Notes under the pieces: generated by a model | What the model saw: the letters and a program-made list of their open reading frames with translations, nothing else | What the model was told of the DNA's origin: nothing | Database searches by the model: none | Position numbers and translations under genes: made by a program | Origin: Myxococcales bacterium | GTDB taxonomy: Bacteria > Myxococcota > Myxococcia > Myxococcales > Myxococcaceae | Length of the DNA: 5,745 nucleotides | Direction of reading: 5' to 3' | Assembly (NCBI GenBank): GCA_003153055.1 | Contig: PMBV01000347.1 | Location: 1 to 5,745, forward strand | In this document: positions 1 to 5,648 of the stretch, one piece after another | How positions within the stretch are numbered: the first letter of the stretch is position 1 | Layout of the letters: every line of letters starts with the position of its first letter

Positions 1-191
1 TGTCGCTGTGTGAGGATGTTCACATCGAAGTCGTGACCGGCGTCAATCTTCCGATGCTGATTAAGGCGTGCTCGTTGCGGGAAGCCGGCACCCGTTCGCT
101 GGTCGAGCTGGCGTTGGAGCTGGCGCAGTACGGGCAGCGGAACATCACCTGCGCAACGGCGGCGTTGCGAGCTCGAGTGTCAGCGGCCTGA
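1..191 (+). CDS. PTS mannose/fructose-family EIIA protein, C-terminal part (5' end outside window)
   Basis: The reading frame begins at base 3 and ends at TGA 189-191, leaving about 62 residues. Near the start is the segment VVTGVNLPMLIKA, which matches the conserved GVN-P-ML region of mannose-family PTS EIIA domains (EIIA-Man, as in the N-terminal part of E. coli ManX). The following amphipathic helix, SLVELALELAQYGQRNI, also fits that fold. In this family a histidine near the N-terminus accepts phosphate from HPr in the cytoplasm; that residue lies upstream of the window and cannot be checked. The protein ends soon after the EIIA domain, so it is probably a single-domain EIIA and not an EIIAB fusion. 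Stand-alone EIIA-Man proteins in proteobacteria often act in regulation more than in sugar uptake, but nothing visible here decides this. The gene converges on the lipoprotein gene at 222-1277 with a 30-bp gap. Confidence 0.82.
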   Translation, partial: SLCEDVHIEVVTGVNLPMLIKACSLREAGTRSLVELALELAQYGQRNITCATAALRARVSAA

Positions 192-221
192 CCCGGGTTG
201 GGCAGGCGAGCGCAGTGGCGT

Positions 222-1277
222 TCAACCAATCTGGTCGGGAATGACGACCTGGCACTGATTGATGGGCGAGAGCCACTTGAGCGAGTTGAGCCAGAAGCGA
301 GCCACCTGGTAGTCGGTGTGGCCGGTCCACTCGGAGTTGTAGGTAATCCACTCGTCAGCCCAGACGAAGACCTTGCCCTTGCTGAACTCCACGGCGCGGG
401 CGGCATCGGATTGGCCTTGGGTCTCCCAGGCGATGAGCGTGCCACCACCCTGGACAGGGTAGCCGTTATCGGCCCCGACCTTGGTCACCCCCTCGGTGAG
501 TGGATGCGTCGCCCAGTGGGTCACGGGAGCGGTGGCGCCGCCACCTCCATAGAGAATGCCGCTGGAGCCGTAGTTCACCCCGAAGGACGCGAGGAGGCTG
601 TTGACGTTGGTGATCTCCGACGAGTCGGAATAGCCGGTGAGGGTCATGAGGCCTCCACCGTTGGAGACCCACTGCTTCACGGCGTCGATCTCCGCCGAGG
701 TGTAGGCCCGGCCGATGCCCTTGCCCTCGCCCGATTGGCCCGCGTTTCCGATGCGCACGTCTTGAACGATGATGACCTGGAACGGCGCCAGCAACTCGGC
801 GGTCAAGACCTGGTCGGCGATGGCCGTGACACCCTGGGCGCTCCTCGACTGAAGCCAGCCGCTGAAGACGTCACCCTGACCCCACTGGCCAGGGAAGCCG
901 ATGGTGGCAACGCGGAGGCAGTCACACACCCCGTCGTTGCCGACATCGACGTTGTCGATGATGCCGTCGCCGTCGTTGTCGATGCCGTCGCAGACCTCTT
1001 GCGAGCCGTTCGAGCCACCGCCGGAGCCGCCCGAGCCGAGGGAGCCGCCAGAACCACCAGAGCCGCCGACGCTGGAGTCGCTCCCTCCCCCACTGCCGCC
1101 GCTTCCTCCGCCGCTCGCCGAGCCTCCGCCTGCTCCTGTGTGGCCCCCTCCGGTCGTGCCACTGCAGGCCGAGAGAACCAACAGGGCTGAGCCGAGCCAG
1201 GCGCGGAGAAGGAGCGAGGACGAGCCCCCGCGGACAGCACTTCGTTCGACTGCGACTGGCATTGGGGCCTCGAGCAC
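222..1277 (-). CDS. Secreted lipoprotein: Gly/Ser linker, MopE-like Asp-rich motif, GATase1-like domain
   Basis: This gene encodes 351 residues from a GTG start at 1277-1275. That start is chosen because AGAGGAG lies 6 bases upstream; the next ATG (1262-1260) is too far from it. Residues 1-38 form a long lipoprotein signal peptide: an Arg-containing N-region, a hydrophobic LLLRAWLGSALLVLSAC core, and lipobox LSAC with Cys38. Residues 39-93 are an almost pure Gly/Ser linker. Residues 94-111 carry EVCDGIDNDGDGIIDN, the Asp-rich pattern of the myxobacterial 'putative metal-binding' (MopE-like) motif, here with Gly where DNDCDG copies have a second Cys; Cys118 and Cys120 follow. Residues 121-340 have alternating beta strands and a late GKVFVWADEW segment, resembling class I glutamine-amidotransferase-like (ThuA/GIFT-type) folds. 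I see no catalytic Cys-His-Glu triad, so a binding role is more likely than an enzymatic one. The protein is probably anchored in the envelope. The exact function is unknown. Confidence 0.85.
   Translation of the reverse strand: MLEAPMPVAVERSAVRGGSSSLLLRAWLGSALLVLSACSGTTGGGHTGAGGGSASGGGSGGSGGGSDSSVGGSGGSGGSLGSGGSGGGSNGSQEVCDGIDNDGDGIIDNVDVGNDGVCDCLRVATIGFPGQWGQGDVFSGWLQSRSAQGVTAIADQVLTAELLAPFQVIIVQDVRIGNAGQSGEGKGIGRAYTSAEIDAVKQWVSNGGGLMTLTGYSDSSEITNVNSLLASFGVNYGSSGILYGGGGATAPVTHWATHPLTEGVTKVGADNGYPVQGGGTLIAWETQGQSDAARAVEFSKGKVFVWADEWITYNSEWTGHTDYQVARFWLNSLKWLSPINQCQVVIPDQIG
945..998 (-). other. MopE-like Asp-rich metal-binding motif (single copy)
   Basis: Residues 94-111 of the lipoprotein read EVCDGIDNDGDGIIDNVD. 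The spacing of acidic residues (D97, D100, D102, D104, D108) resembles the CDGxDNDCDGxxDE motif repeated in many myxobacterial secreted proteins and also resembles Ca-binding DxDxDG loops. Only one copy is present. The usual central Cys is Gly103, so a disulfide within the motif is not possible; Cys96 could instead pair with Cys118 or Cys120. Metal binding is inferred from the pattern alone. Confidence 0.65.
999..1163 (-). repeat. Low-complexity Gly/Ser-coding stretch
   Basis: This stretch encodes residues 39-93 of the lipoprotein. It is a run of GGS, GGGS and SGGSGG units with few other residues, giving an imperfect GGC/TCC-type trinucleotide-rich repeat at the DNA level. Such linkers usually hold a lipid-anchored domain away from the membrane. 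On the plus strand the same DNA reads as a spurious Pro-rich or Arg/Ala-rich frame. Repeats of this kind are prone to length change between strains. Confidence 0.85.
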
Positions 1278-1283
1278 GTGGTT

Positions 1284-1290
1284 CTCCTCT
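1284..1290 (-). promoter_or_regulatory. Ribosome binding site of the GATase-like lipoprotein gene
   Basis: On the minus strand AGAGGAG occupies 1290-1284, followed by the 6-base spacer AACCAC and GTG at 1277. This near-consensus site with good spacing supports the GTG start over the in-frame ATG 15 bases further on. It also rules out the longer open frame that reaches back across the divergent promoter region. Confidence 0.75.
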
Positions 1291-1354
1291 AATATTCGGT
1301 AGGGGCTCGAACAGCCACTTCGGGTCATTTCGCAGTTGCCGTCAACATGCTGAA

Positions 1355-1361
1355 AAGAGGG
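1355..1361 (+). promoter_or_regulatory. Ribosome binding site of the D-Ala--D-Ala ligase-like gene
   Basis: AAGAGGG at 1355-1361 precedes ATG 1365 with a short spacer of 3-4 bases. The earlier in-frame ATG at 1347 has no purine-rich site upstream, and starting there would add six residues that do not fit the usual ligase N-terminus. The site therefore favours 1365. Confidence 0.6.
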
Positions 1362-1364
1362 CAC

Positions 1365-2411
1365 ATGGGCTCAAATGTCGTCATCCTCTTCGGTGGTCGT
1401 TCCTCGGAGCGATTGGTGTCCGTCGCGTCGGGGCAGAACGTGAGCAGGGTGCTCCCGGAGGCGACAGTGTGGTTCCTCTCGGAGCGAGGGGCGGTGCACC
1501 TGGTGAAGCCGGCCGAGCTGGCAGGCTACCACGCGGACTTCTCGAGCCCGTTCGTCCCTCCGACCGAGGCCCAGTGGCCATCGCTAGCGGCCGCCCTCGA
1601 CGCCGCGCGGAGAGACTGGGTCTTCTTCCTCGCGCTCCACGGTGGTGAGGGAGAAGACGGAACCATTCAGGCCATGCTGGAGAAGCGAGGGTTGGCGTTC
1701 ACCGGCTCGGGCTCGAGGGCGAGCGCCCATGCGTTCGACAAGGCGAAGGCCAAGGAGCTGGCGGCGAGCAAGGGCGTGCACGGCGCACGGGCCGAGATTC
1801 TGGCGGCGACGACCGTTGACGAGCTGGAGCGGCGACTCGGCACGCTGCTGGCGGTGGAGCCTCGTTGGGTGCTCAAGCCGCTGGCCGATGGGTCGAGCCA
1901 TGGGCTGATTCATCTCACCTCCTCGGCGCAGGTGGAGGACGCCGCGGCGAAGATTGCCGGGCTGAAGATTCCGTACCTGGCGGAGGTTTTCGTGGTGGGT
2001 CGCGAGCTGACGGTGGGCGTGGTCGATGAGGAGGGAGGACCGGTGGCCTTGCCAGTGTCGGAGGTGCTGCTCGAGAGCGGCGCGGCCTTCGACTACGCGG
2101 GCAAGTACCTCGGGCGGGCGACGGAGGTGACTCCGGCGAAGTTGTCCGAGTCGGAGCGGGCAGGGGCTCAGGCGGCGGCCGTGGCGACACACCAGGCCGT
2201 GGGCTGCTCCGGGTATTCGCGGACCGACGTGATGTTGCGGGCGAACGGCGAGGTGGTGCTGCTCGAAATCAACACGCTGCCAGGCCTCACCAAGGCGTCC
2301 TTCATTCCCCAGCAGTTGGCGGCGGCGGGGCGTGACGTGGGGGCGTTCTTGAAGGCACAGCTCGAGCTCGCCCGTCGGCGACGAGATGAGCCGGGCGGTC
2401 TCCATGGCTGA
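1365..2411 (+). CDS. D-alanine--D-alanine ligase-like ATP-grasp enzyme
   Basis: This gene encodes 348 residues. Family members join two D-alanines using ATP in the cytoplasm, supplying the dipeptide end of the peptidoglycan stem. The N-terminal domain begins NVVILFGGRSSERLVSVASG, with Glu15 matching the catalytic Glu of DdlB. LHGGEGEDG (91-99) and TGSGSRASAHAFDKAKAK (113-130) are the next two family signatures. The ATP-grasp part has VLKP with Lys171, DGSSHG with Ser177/Ser178, AFDYAGKYL with Tyr248, RTDVML with Arg286 and Asp288, and LLEINTLPGLT with Glu301 and Asn303. Tyr248 sits where D-Ala--D-Ala enzymes have Tyr and VanA-type D-lactate ligases have His, so a depsipeptide ligase is unlikely. 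The protein is longer than E. coli DdlB (about 306 residues) through small insertions and an Arg-rich tail. The start at 1365 is supported by AAGAGGG just upstream. Its 3' end overlaps the HupK-like gene, implying co-translation. The main ddl gene of such bacteria usually lies in the mur/fts cluster, so this may be a second copy with a different job; that is inference. Confidence 0.88.
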   Translation: MGSNVVILFGGRSSERLVSVASGQNVSRVLPEATVWFLSERGAVHLVKPAELAGYHADFSSPFVPPTEAQWPSLAAALDAARRDWVFFLALHGGEGEDGTIQAMLEKRGLAFTGSGSRASAHAFDKAKAKELAASKGVHGARAEILAATTVDELERRLGTLLAVEPRWVLKPLADGSSHGLIHLTSSAQVEDAAAKIAGLKIPYLAEVFVVGRELTVGVVDEEGGPVALPVSEVLLESGAAFDYAGKYLGRATEVTPAKLSESERAGAQAAAVATHQAVGCSGYSRTDVMLRANGEVVLLEINTLPGLTKASFIPQQLAAAGRDVGAFLKAQLELARRRRDEPGGLHG

Positions 2412-3489
2412 CGAGGGCAAGCTCTCGCTGGTGTTAGTGAATGATGGGGGGCGAGTGTCTCGGGTGGAGCTCACCTCGACCAGGCGGACCGACTTCTCCC
2501 GAATTCTCACGGGGCTCCCGGTGGAGAAGGCGCTGGCCTTGGTGCCGGCGCTCTATTCCATCTGCGCGACGGCCCAGGCAGTGGCGGGGCTGGAGGCCTG
2601 CGAGGCTGCGCTCGGGCTCGAGGTCGACGAGGGGAACCGAGCGTTGAGGGCGGCGATGGTGGCGCTGGAGGCCATCGACAACCATGCCTTCCAGTTCTTC
2701 GTGGAGTGGCCTCGGGTGGTCGGTCGGCCCCCGGAGGCCGCGGCGTACCGGCAGCTCAAAGCGGCGACTCAGGTGGTGCGGGGTGCGCTCCTCGGGCGCG
2801 CGGTCTGGGCGAAGCCGGGCGGCGTCGCGGTGGAGCCGGTGGCGCTCGCGGAGGCGGTGGGAGTCCTTCGGGCCGCCGTCGAAGGGCTCATTCCTCCGGT
2901 GGGCGAGACGACCGATGAGGCACTGTGTGGCTGGTCTCCCTTTCTCCGCGCGGCGCTGGCAGCGGGCGCACGAGTGCTCGGTGGAGGGACGGTCCCGCTC
3001 CTCCCCAGGCTCGAAGGGCGGTGGTTCGGCGAGCGGCTGTCCGTCGAGCCGGGCTTTAGTGCTCGACCAACGCTGAATGGCGCTCCGGCCGAGGCGGGGT
3101 GTCTGGCGCTGGCAGGGACGCGCACCGTGTGGACACGATTGGTAGCTCAGCTCGCTGACGCTCACCGCCTGGTGGGCGAGGTGGAGGCGGCGCTCCCGAT
3201 GGTGGGCCGCGCGAAAGCCGGAGAGGCATCAGGGCGGGCGAGTGGCGTCGGCGCCGGGGTGGCAGACACCTCCAGGGGACGCCTGGCCCATGCGGTGACG
3301 GTGCAAGACGGAGTCGTCACGTCGTGGCGAACCGTGGCTCCGACGGAGTGGAGCTTTCACCCCGAGGGGGCAGCACGAGAGGCACTGCTTGGCCTGGAGG
3401 AGGAGGAGGGTCGACGGGTGTCACCCTTCGTGGTGGCCGCCCTCAATCCCTGCGTCGCCTGCGACGTGACGGCACGCGGTGGAAGATGA
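2386..3489 (+). CDS. HupK/HoxV-like protein, degenerate [NiFe]-hydrogenase large-subunit homologue
   Basis: This gene encodes 367 residues from ATG 2386, or 361 from ATG 2404; neither has a good ribosome site, and both overlap the ligase gene (26 or 8 bases). Family members resemble the catalytic subunit of [NiFe] hydrogenases but are thought to assist its assembly. Three regions support this. LVPALYSICATAQAVAG (52-68) aligns with RICGVCxxAH, keeping the second Cys (Cys60) but with Tyr for the first and Gln64 for His. RGRLAHAVTVQDGVVTSWRTVAPTEWSFHPEG (297-328) matches the RG...H...G....VAPTEWNFHP stretch typical of HupK. NPCVACDVT (354-362) aligns with DPCxxCxxH, keeping both Cys (356, 359), with Asn for Asp and Thr for the His after which true large subunits are cleaved. 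Only five residues follow that point, so a processed C-terminal peptide is unlikely. WPRVVG (108-113) also fits HupK. No other hydrogenase gene is visible nearby, so an orphan or repurposed role is possible. Codon 17 is TTA, rare in such DNA. Confidence 0.8.
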   Translation: MSRAVSMADEGKLSLVLVNDGGRVSRVELTSTRRTDFSRILTGLPVEKALALVPALYSICATAQAVAGLEACEAALGLEVDEGNRALRAAMVALEAIDNHAFQFFVEWPRVVGRPPEAAAYRQLKAATQVVRGALLGRAVWAKPGGVAVEPVALAEAVGVLRAAVEGLIPPVGETTDEALCGWSPFLRAALAAGARVLGGGTVPLLPRLEGRWFGERLSVEPGFSARPTLNGAPAEAGCLALAGTRTVWTRLVAQLADAHRLVGEVEAALPMVGRAKAGEASGRASGVGAGVADTSRGRLAHAVTVQDGVVTSWRTVAPTEWSFHPEGAAREALLGLEEEEGRRVSPFVVAALNPCVACDVTARGGR

Positions 3490-3494
3490 GACAA

Positions 3495-3530
3495 GACGCC
3501 CGCGGAGCCGAGTGGGCCGCCGCGGGCGTC
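3495..3530. terminator. Strong hairpin between convergent genes, probable bidirectional terminator
   Basis: A perfect 11-bp inverted repeat, GACGCCCGCGG (3495-3505) and CCGCGGGCGTC (3520-3530), encloses 14 bases that could add a short inner GCC/GGC stem. It lies 5 bases past the HupK-like stop and 25 bases before the end of the convergent lipoprotein gene. No clear T-run follows on the plus strand; on the minus strand TTGTCT follows directly. Position and stem strength suggest a shared terminator, more canonical for the minus-strand gene. Confidence 0.7.
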
Positions 3531-3555
3531 GGGCAATACGTGAGTGGAGCGTGGA

Positions 3556-4791
3556 CTAGTTCGTGATGGCCGAGTGCGGGAACGCCGCAGCCACGCCGCC
3601 ATCGGGGGGCGCCACGCAGAACGTTCTCACATTCGTGCTGCCCGCCACGGTGGAGGAGCACTCCGTGTTGCTCGAGCAGCCGACGGCCTCGCAGTACCCT
3701 GAGTGGCAAACCTGACCGAGGAACGGCTGGACGGGGAAGAGGCCCGTGGGGCTGCACTGAAGGTCCAGGGTACATGGCACCTTGCAACTGCCACTGACGC
3801 ACTTCGCGGTCGTGTGGCCCGTCGAGACGGCACAGAAGGCGTCGGTCTCGCAGGTGTCGGCCGCGACACAGTACTGAGCGGTGCTGCAAACGAAGCCCTT
3901 CGCACACTCCAGGTTGTTCGCGCACTTCCGGTAGCAACTGGCCGAAGCCGCGTGGCAGATGCATTCGCCGGCACTGCAGGAGTCCGTCGGATCGTCCTGC
4001 ACGGGCTTGCCTGCGCAGGTTGCATCCCCAGTGCACCCAGCGACACTCGAGGCCGCGCACTTGCCCGCAGTGTTGCAGGTCGTGTGGGACAGCGTGATTC
4101 CGGACCTGCTGTACGACGGACAGCCGCCGACAATCTCTCCCGGGTTCCCCGACACGCAGTTGGCGGTGTACTGGCACGCGCCCGAGGTGCAGGTCCAGGG
4201 GTTCGCCGTCGAGCTGCAATAGGTGGCGACGAGGAAGCACTCACGCTGGTGGGCCGAGGTCTCCGAGCAGGTTGTGCCAGCGAGGACCACTCTCAGATCC
4301 TCGCACGACCGGAAGTTCGTCGCGCCTCCATCGCTCAGTGTGCCTGGCTGATCGGGGATGGGAATCTCCATGCAGTCAGCGCTGGTGACGCACTCGGCGC
4401 TACAGGTCTTCCCCGTAGGCGTGATTCCGAAGTTCGCAAAGTCGCAGCGACCGAGCGTCATATACGGAGAGGTCGCATCATATACATCCCAGCACACCAG
4501 GCCCGTCGCGCAGTCATGGCTGCTGGAGCAAGTTTCGCCGCGGGCACTCACCTTGGGAGTTGCCGGAGGGGTGACGGTCGTCCCAGCGGGGGCACACTGC
4601 TGACTGATGCAGATGAGGTCGCCAGCACAGTCGGCCGACCTCGTGCAAGACTCACCCGATTGGCCCAACTTGGTGGGGGTGACGACTGGGGTTTCGGTTC
4701 CTCCGTCAGTGGTGTTCTGTGTGGTGTTGTTGCCGCAGCCAAGGGCCAAGACCGCGCCCGCCAGTGACGCAATGACGATTCTCTGGTGCAT
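3556..4791 (-). CDS. Cysteine-rich repeat lipoprotein of unknown function
   Basis: This gene encodes 411 residues from ATG 4791-4789, supported by AAGGGAG 9 bases upstream. A short signal peptide (MHQRIVIASLAGAVLALGC) ends in a lipobox-like ALGC with Cys19; Ala at -3 is less usual than Leu. A Thr/Asn-rich linker (20-45) follows. The rest holds 42 cysteines, about one in ten residues and an even number. Several degenerate units share C-x4-[D/E/Q]-C, often followed by x-x-G-x-x-C: Cys49/55/61/66, Cys88/94/100, Cys134/140, Cys290/296/302/308, Cys340/346 and Cys372/378. This spacing resembles small disulfide-knotted repeats common in myxobacterial secreted proteins. The body is probably outside the cytoplasm, lipid-anchored and held by up to about 21 disulfides. 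No enzymatic motif, CxxCH haem site or protease site was seen; the only C-x-C is Cys277/279. A surface-binding or structural role is a guess. The long plus-strand frame opposite it is a shadow. Confidence 0.85.
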   Translation of the reverse strand: MHQRIVIASLAGAVLALGCGNNTTQNTTDGGTETPVVTPTKLGQSGESCTRSADCAGDLICISQQCAPAGTTVTPPATPKVSARGETCSSSHDCATGLVCWDVYDATSPYMTLGRCDFANFGITPTGKTCSAECVTSADCMEIPIPDQPGTLSDGGATNFRSCEDLRVVLAGTTCSETSAHQRECFLVATYCSSTANPWTCTSGACQYTANCVSGNPGEIVGGCPSYSRSGITLSHTTCNTAGKCAASSVAGCTGDATCAGKPVQDDPTDSCSAGECICHAASASCYRKCANNLECAKGFVCSTAQYCVAADTCETDAFCAVSTGHTTAKCVSGSCKVPCTLDLQCSPTGLFPVQPFLGQVCHSGYCEAVGCSSNTECSSTVAGSTNVRTFCVAPPDGGVAAAFPHSAITN

Positions 4792-5042
4792 TCTCCGACT
4801 CTCCCTTTCGTTCACACGAGCGTTGCACTTCGGACGCAGCAAAGAGTAATCGCGTAATCGGTCGTGGCCAGTCCTCGGCGGGCGCACCATCTGCGCGCCT
4901 GCCGATAGTGTGTACAACCGAAGGACCCACAACCAGCAGCCACTTCGCTTGACGCGACGTCGATTTCGTGACCGTTCCATTCACGCCGCCGTGGCCGACC
5001 TGAATCAAGGCGGAGACTCCCTTCCTCGCTACGGTCCGGCAC
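4792..5042. promoter_or_regulatory. Divergent intergenic region with a short tandem repeat
   Basis: These 251 bases separate the divergent cysteine-rich lipoprotein and Pro-rich protein genes, so both promoters are expected here. A tandem direct repeat, GTAATCGC then GTAATCGG, occupies 4846-4861 and is AT-richer than its surroundings. TTGACG occurs on the plus strand at 4949-4954 without a good -10 at 16-18 bases. Several open frames cross the region, but none has both a ribosome site and a recognisable protein. No RNA gene was recognised. Confidence 0.45.
4801..4807 (-). promoter_or_regulatory. Ribosome binding site of the cysteine-rich lipoprotein gene
   Basis: On the minus strand AAGGGAG occupies 4807-4801, 9 bases before ATG 4791. 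A second purine patch, GGAGA (4796-4792), abuts the start and is too close to be the main site. The site supports the start that exposes the lipoprotein signal peptide, over the open frame that continues 63 codons further upstream. Confidence 0.65.
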
Positions 5043-5648
5043 ATGAAGACAATCGAGCGCTGGGTCGCCCTGTTGATGGCCGTATCAGTGTTTGCCGTGC
5101 CTGCGAGAGCGCAGGATGGAGCGCCACCCCCACCCTATCCCGGCCCACCCCCGGCATTGAGCCCGCCCCCGATGCCTCCCAATTCGATGGCACCAGCGGG
5201 TGACATGGAGCCCGTGGAAGCTCCCTACCGAGTCATGCACCAACGTCGACCCAAGCGGAAGGGCGTCGGCCTTCTCATCGCCGGTGGGGCGACGCTCCTG
5301 GTCAGCTACGCCTTCACCGCGCTGGTCGGGCTGACGATGCTGTCTGGAGAGGCGACTCCCTCGGGCGCCACCTGCCTCAACTGCGAATCGGTAGGGACCG
5401 CGTTTCTCATTCCCGTCGTAGGCCCGTGGATCGCCCTCCCCAACGCGAACGGGGCGACTGGCGGACAAGTGGTCGCTGCCATCCTCGGAGTCGCTCAAGC
5501 CGCCGGACTCGGCCTCACCATCACAGGCATCGTCCTCGTCGCCACCAGCGGCCAGCCGAGCAACGAAGGGCCGCCGCCGCTGTCCTTCCAGCTCACCCCA
5601 CTGCCTGGCGGTGCGTTCGCCGGGGTCCGAGGCATCCTCCCGTTCTGA
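5043..5648 (+). CDS. Signal-peptide protein with Pro-rich segment and membrane-spanning C-terminal half
   Basis: This gene encodes 201 residues. ATG 5043 is the only usable start, because a TGA lies in frame at 5001-5003 with no ATG, GTG or TTG between. No clear ribosome site is seen. Residues 1-23 form a signal peptide (positive N-end, WVALLMAVSVFAV core, cleavage after ARA). Residues 25-48 are Pro-rich (PPPPYPGPPP and PPPMPP). A basic patch, RRPKRKG (68-74), precedes a hydrophobic helix at about 74-100. A second hydrophobic stretch spans 118-133 (FLIPVVGPWIALP) and a third 141-168. CLNC (111-114) lies in the loop after the first helix and could form a disulfide or bind metal. The tail (170-201) is polar, then ends VRGILPF. 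Such Pro-rich, two- or three-helix proteins with a PVVGPW-like loop occur in several copies in myxobacterial genomes, as far as I know without assigned function. It probably sits in the inner membrane with the Pro-rich part in the periplasm. Confidence 0.8.
   Translation: MKTIERWVALLMAVSVFAVPARAQDGAPPPPYPGPPPALSPPPMPPNSMAPAGDMEPVEAPYRVMHQRRPKRKGVGLLIAGGATLLVSYAFTALVGLTMLSGEATPSGATCLNCESVGTAFLIPVVGPWIALPNANGATGGQVVAAILGVAQAAGLGLTITGIVLVATSGQPSNEGPPPLSFQLTPLPGGAFAGVRGILPF

Larger units (their letters stand above)
1278..1364. promoter_or_regulatory. Divergent intergenic region between lipoprotein and ligase genes
   Basis: These 87 bases separate two divergent start codons, so promoters for both genes should lie in or next to them. 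A short AT-rich patch (TAATATT, 1290-1296) stands out from the GC-rich surroundings and could be part of a -10 element. TTGACG occurs on the minus strand at 1345-1340. Neither has a convincing partner hexamer at normal spacing, so no individual promoter is called. Confidence 0.4.

Noticed and set aside
198..1190. A 330-codon plus-strand frame opposite the GATase-like lipoprotein
   Set aside because: It is a high-GC shadow: the product is low-complexity Ala/Arg/Val-rich, no ribosome site or domain is seen, and the opposite strand has a signal peptide, lipobox and fold.
1290..1345. A paired promoter from minus-strand TTGACG and the AT-rich patch
   Set aside because: The two elements are far more than 20 bases apart, so they cannot form one sigma-70-type promoter.
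1365..2411. VanA-type D-Ala--D-lactate ligase linked to glycopeptide resistance
   Set aside because: Tyr248 in the KY motif fits D-Ala--D-Ala ligases, and no vanH, vanX or vanRS-like gene is nearby.
1584..2510. A 308-codon minus-strand frame across the ligase gene
   Set aside because: It lies antisense to an enzyme with clear catalytic motifs, is His/Arg-rich, and has no support of its own.
3703..4767. A 354-codon plus-strand frame opposite the cysteine-rich lipoprotein
   Set aside because: The product is Arg/Ala/Gly-rich with no recognisable motif, whereas the minus strand shows regular Cys spacing, a lipobox and a ribosome site.
4949..4976. TTGACG as a -35 element for the gene at 5043
   Set aside because: The hexamers at 16-18 bases spacing (ACCGTT, CCGTTC, CGTTCC) do not resemble a -10 element.
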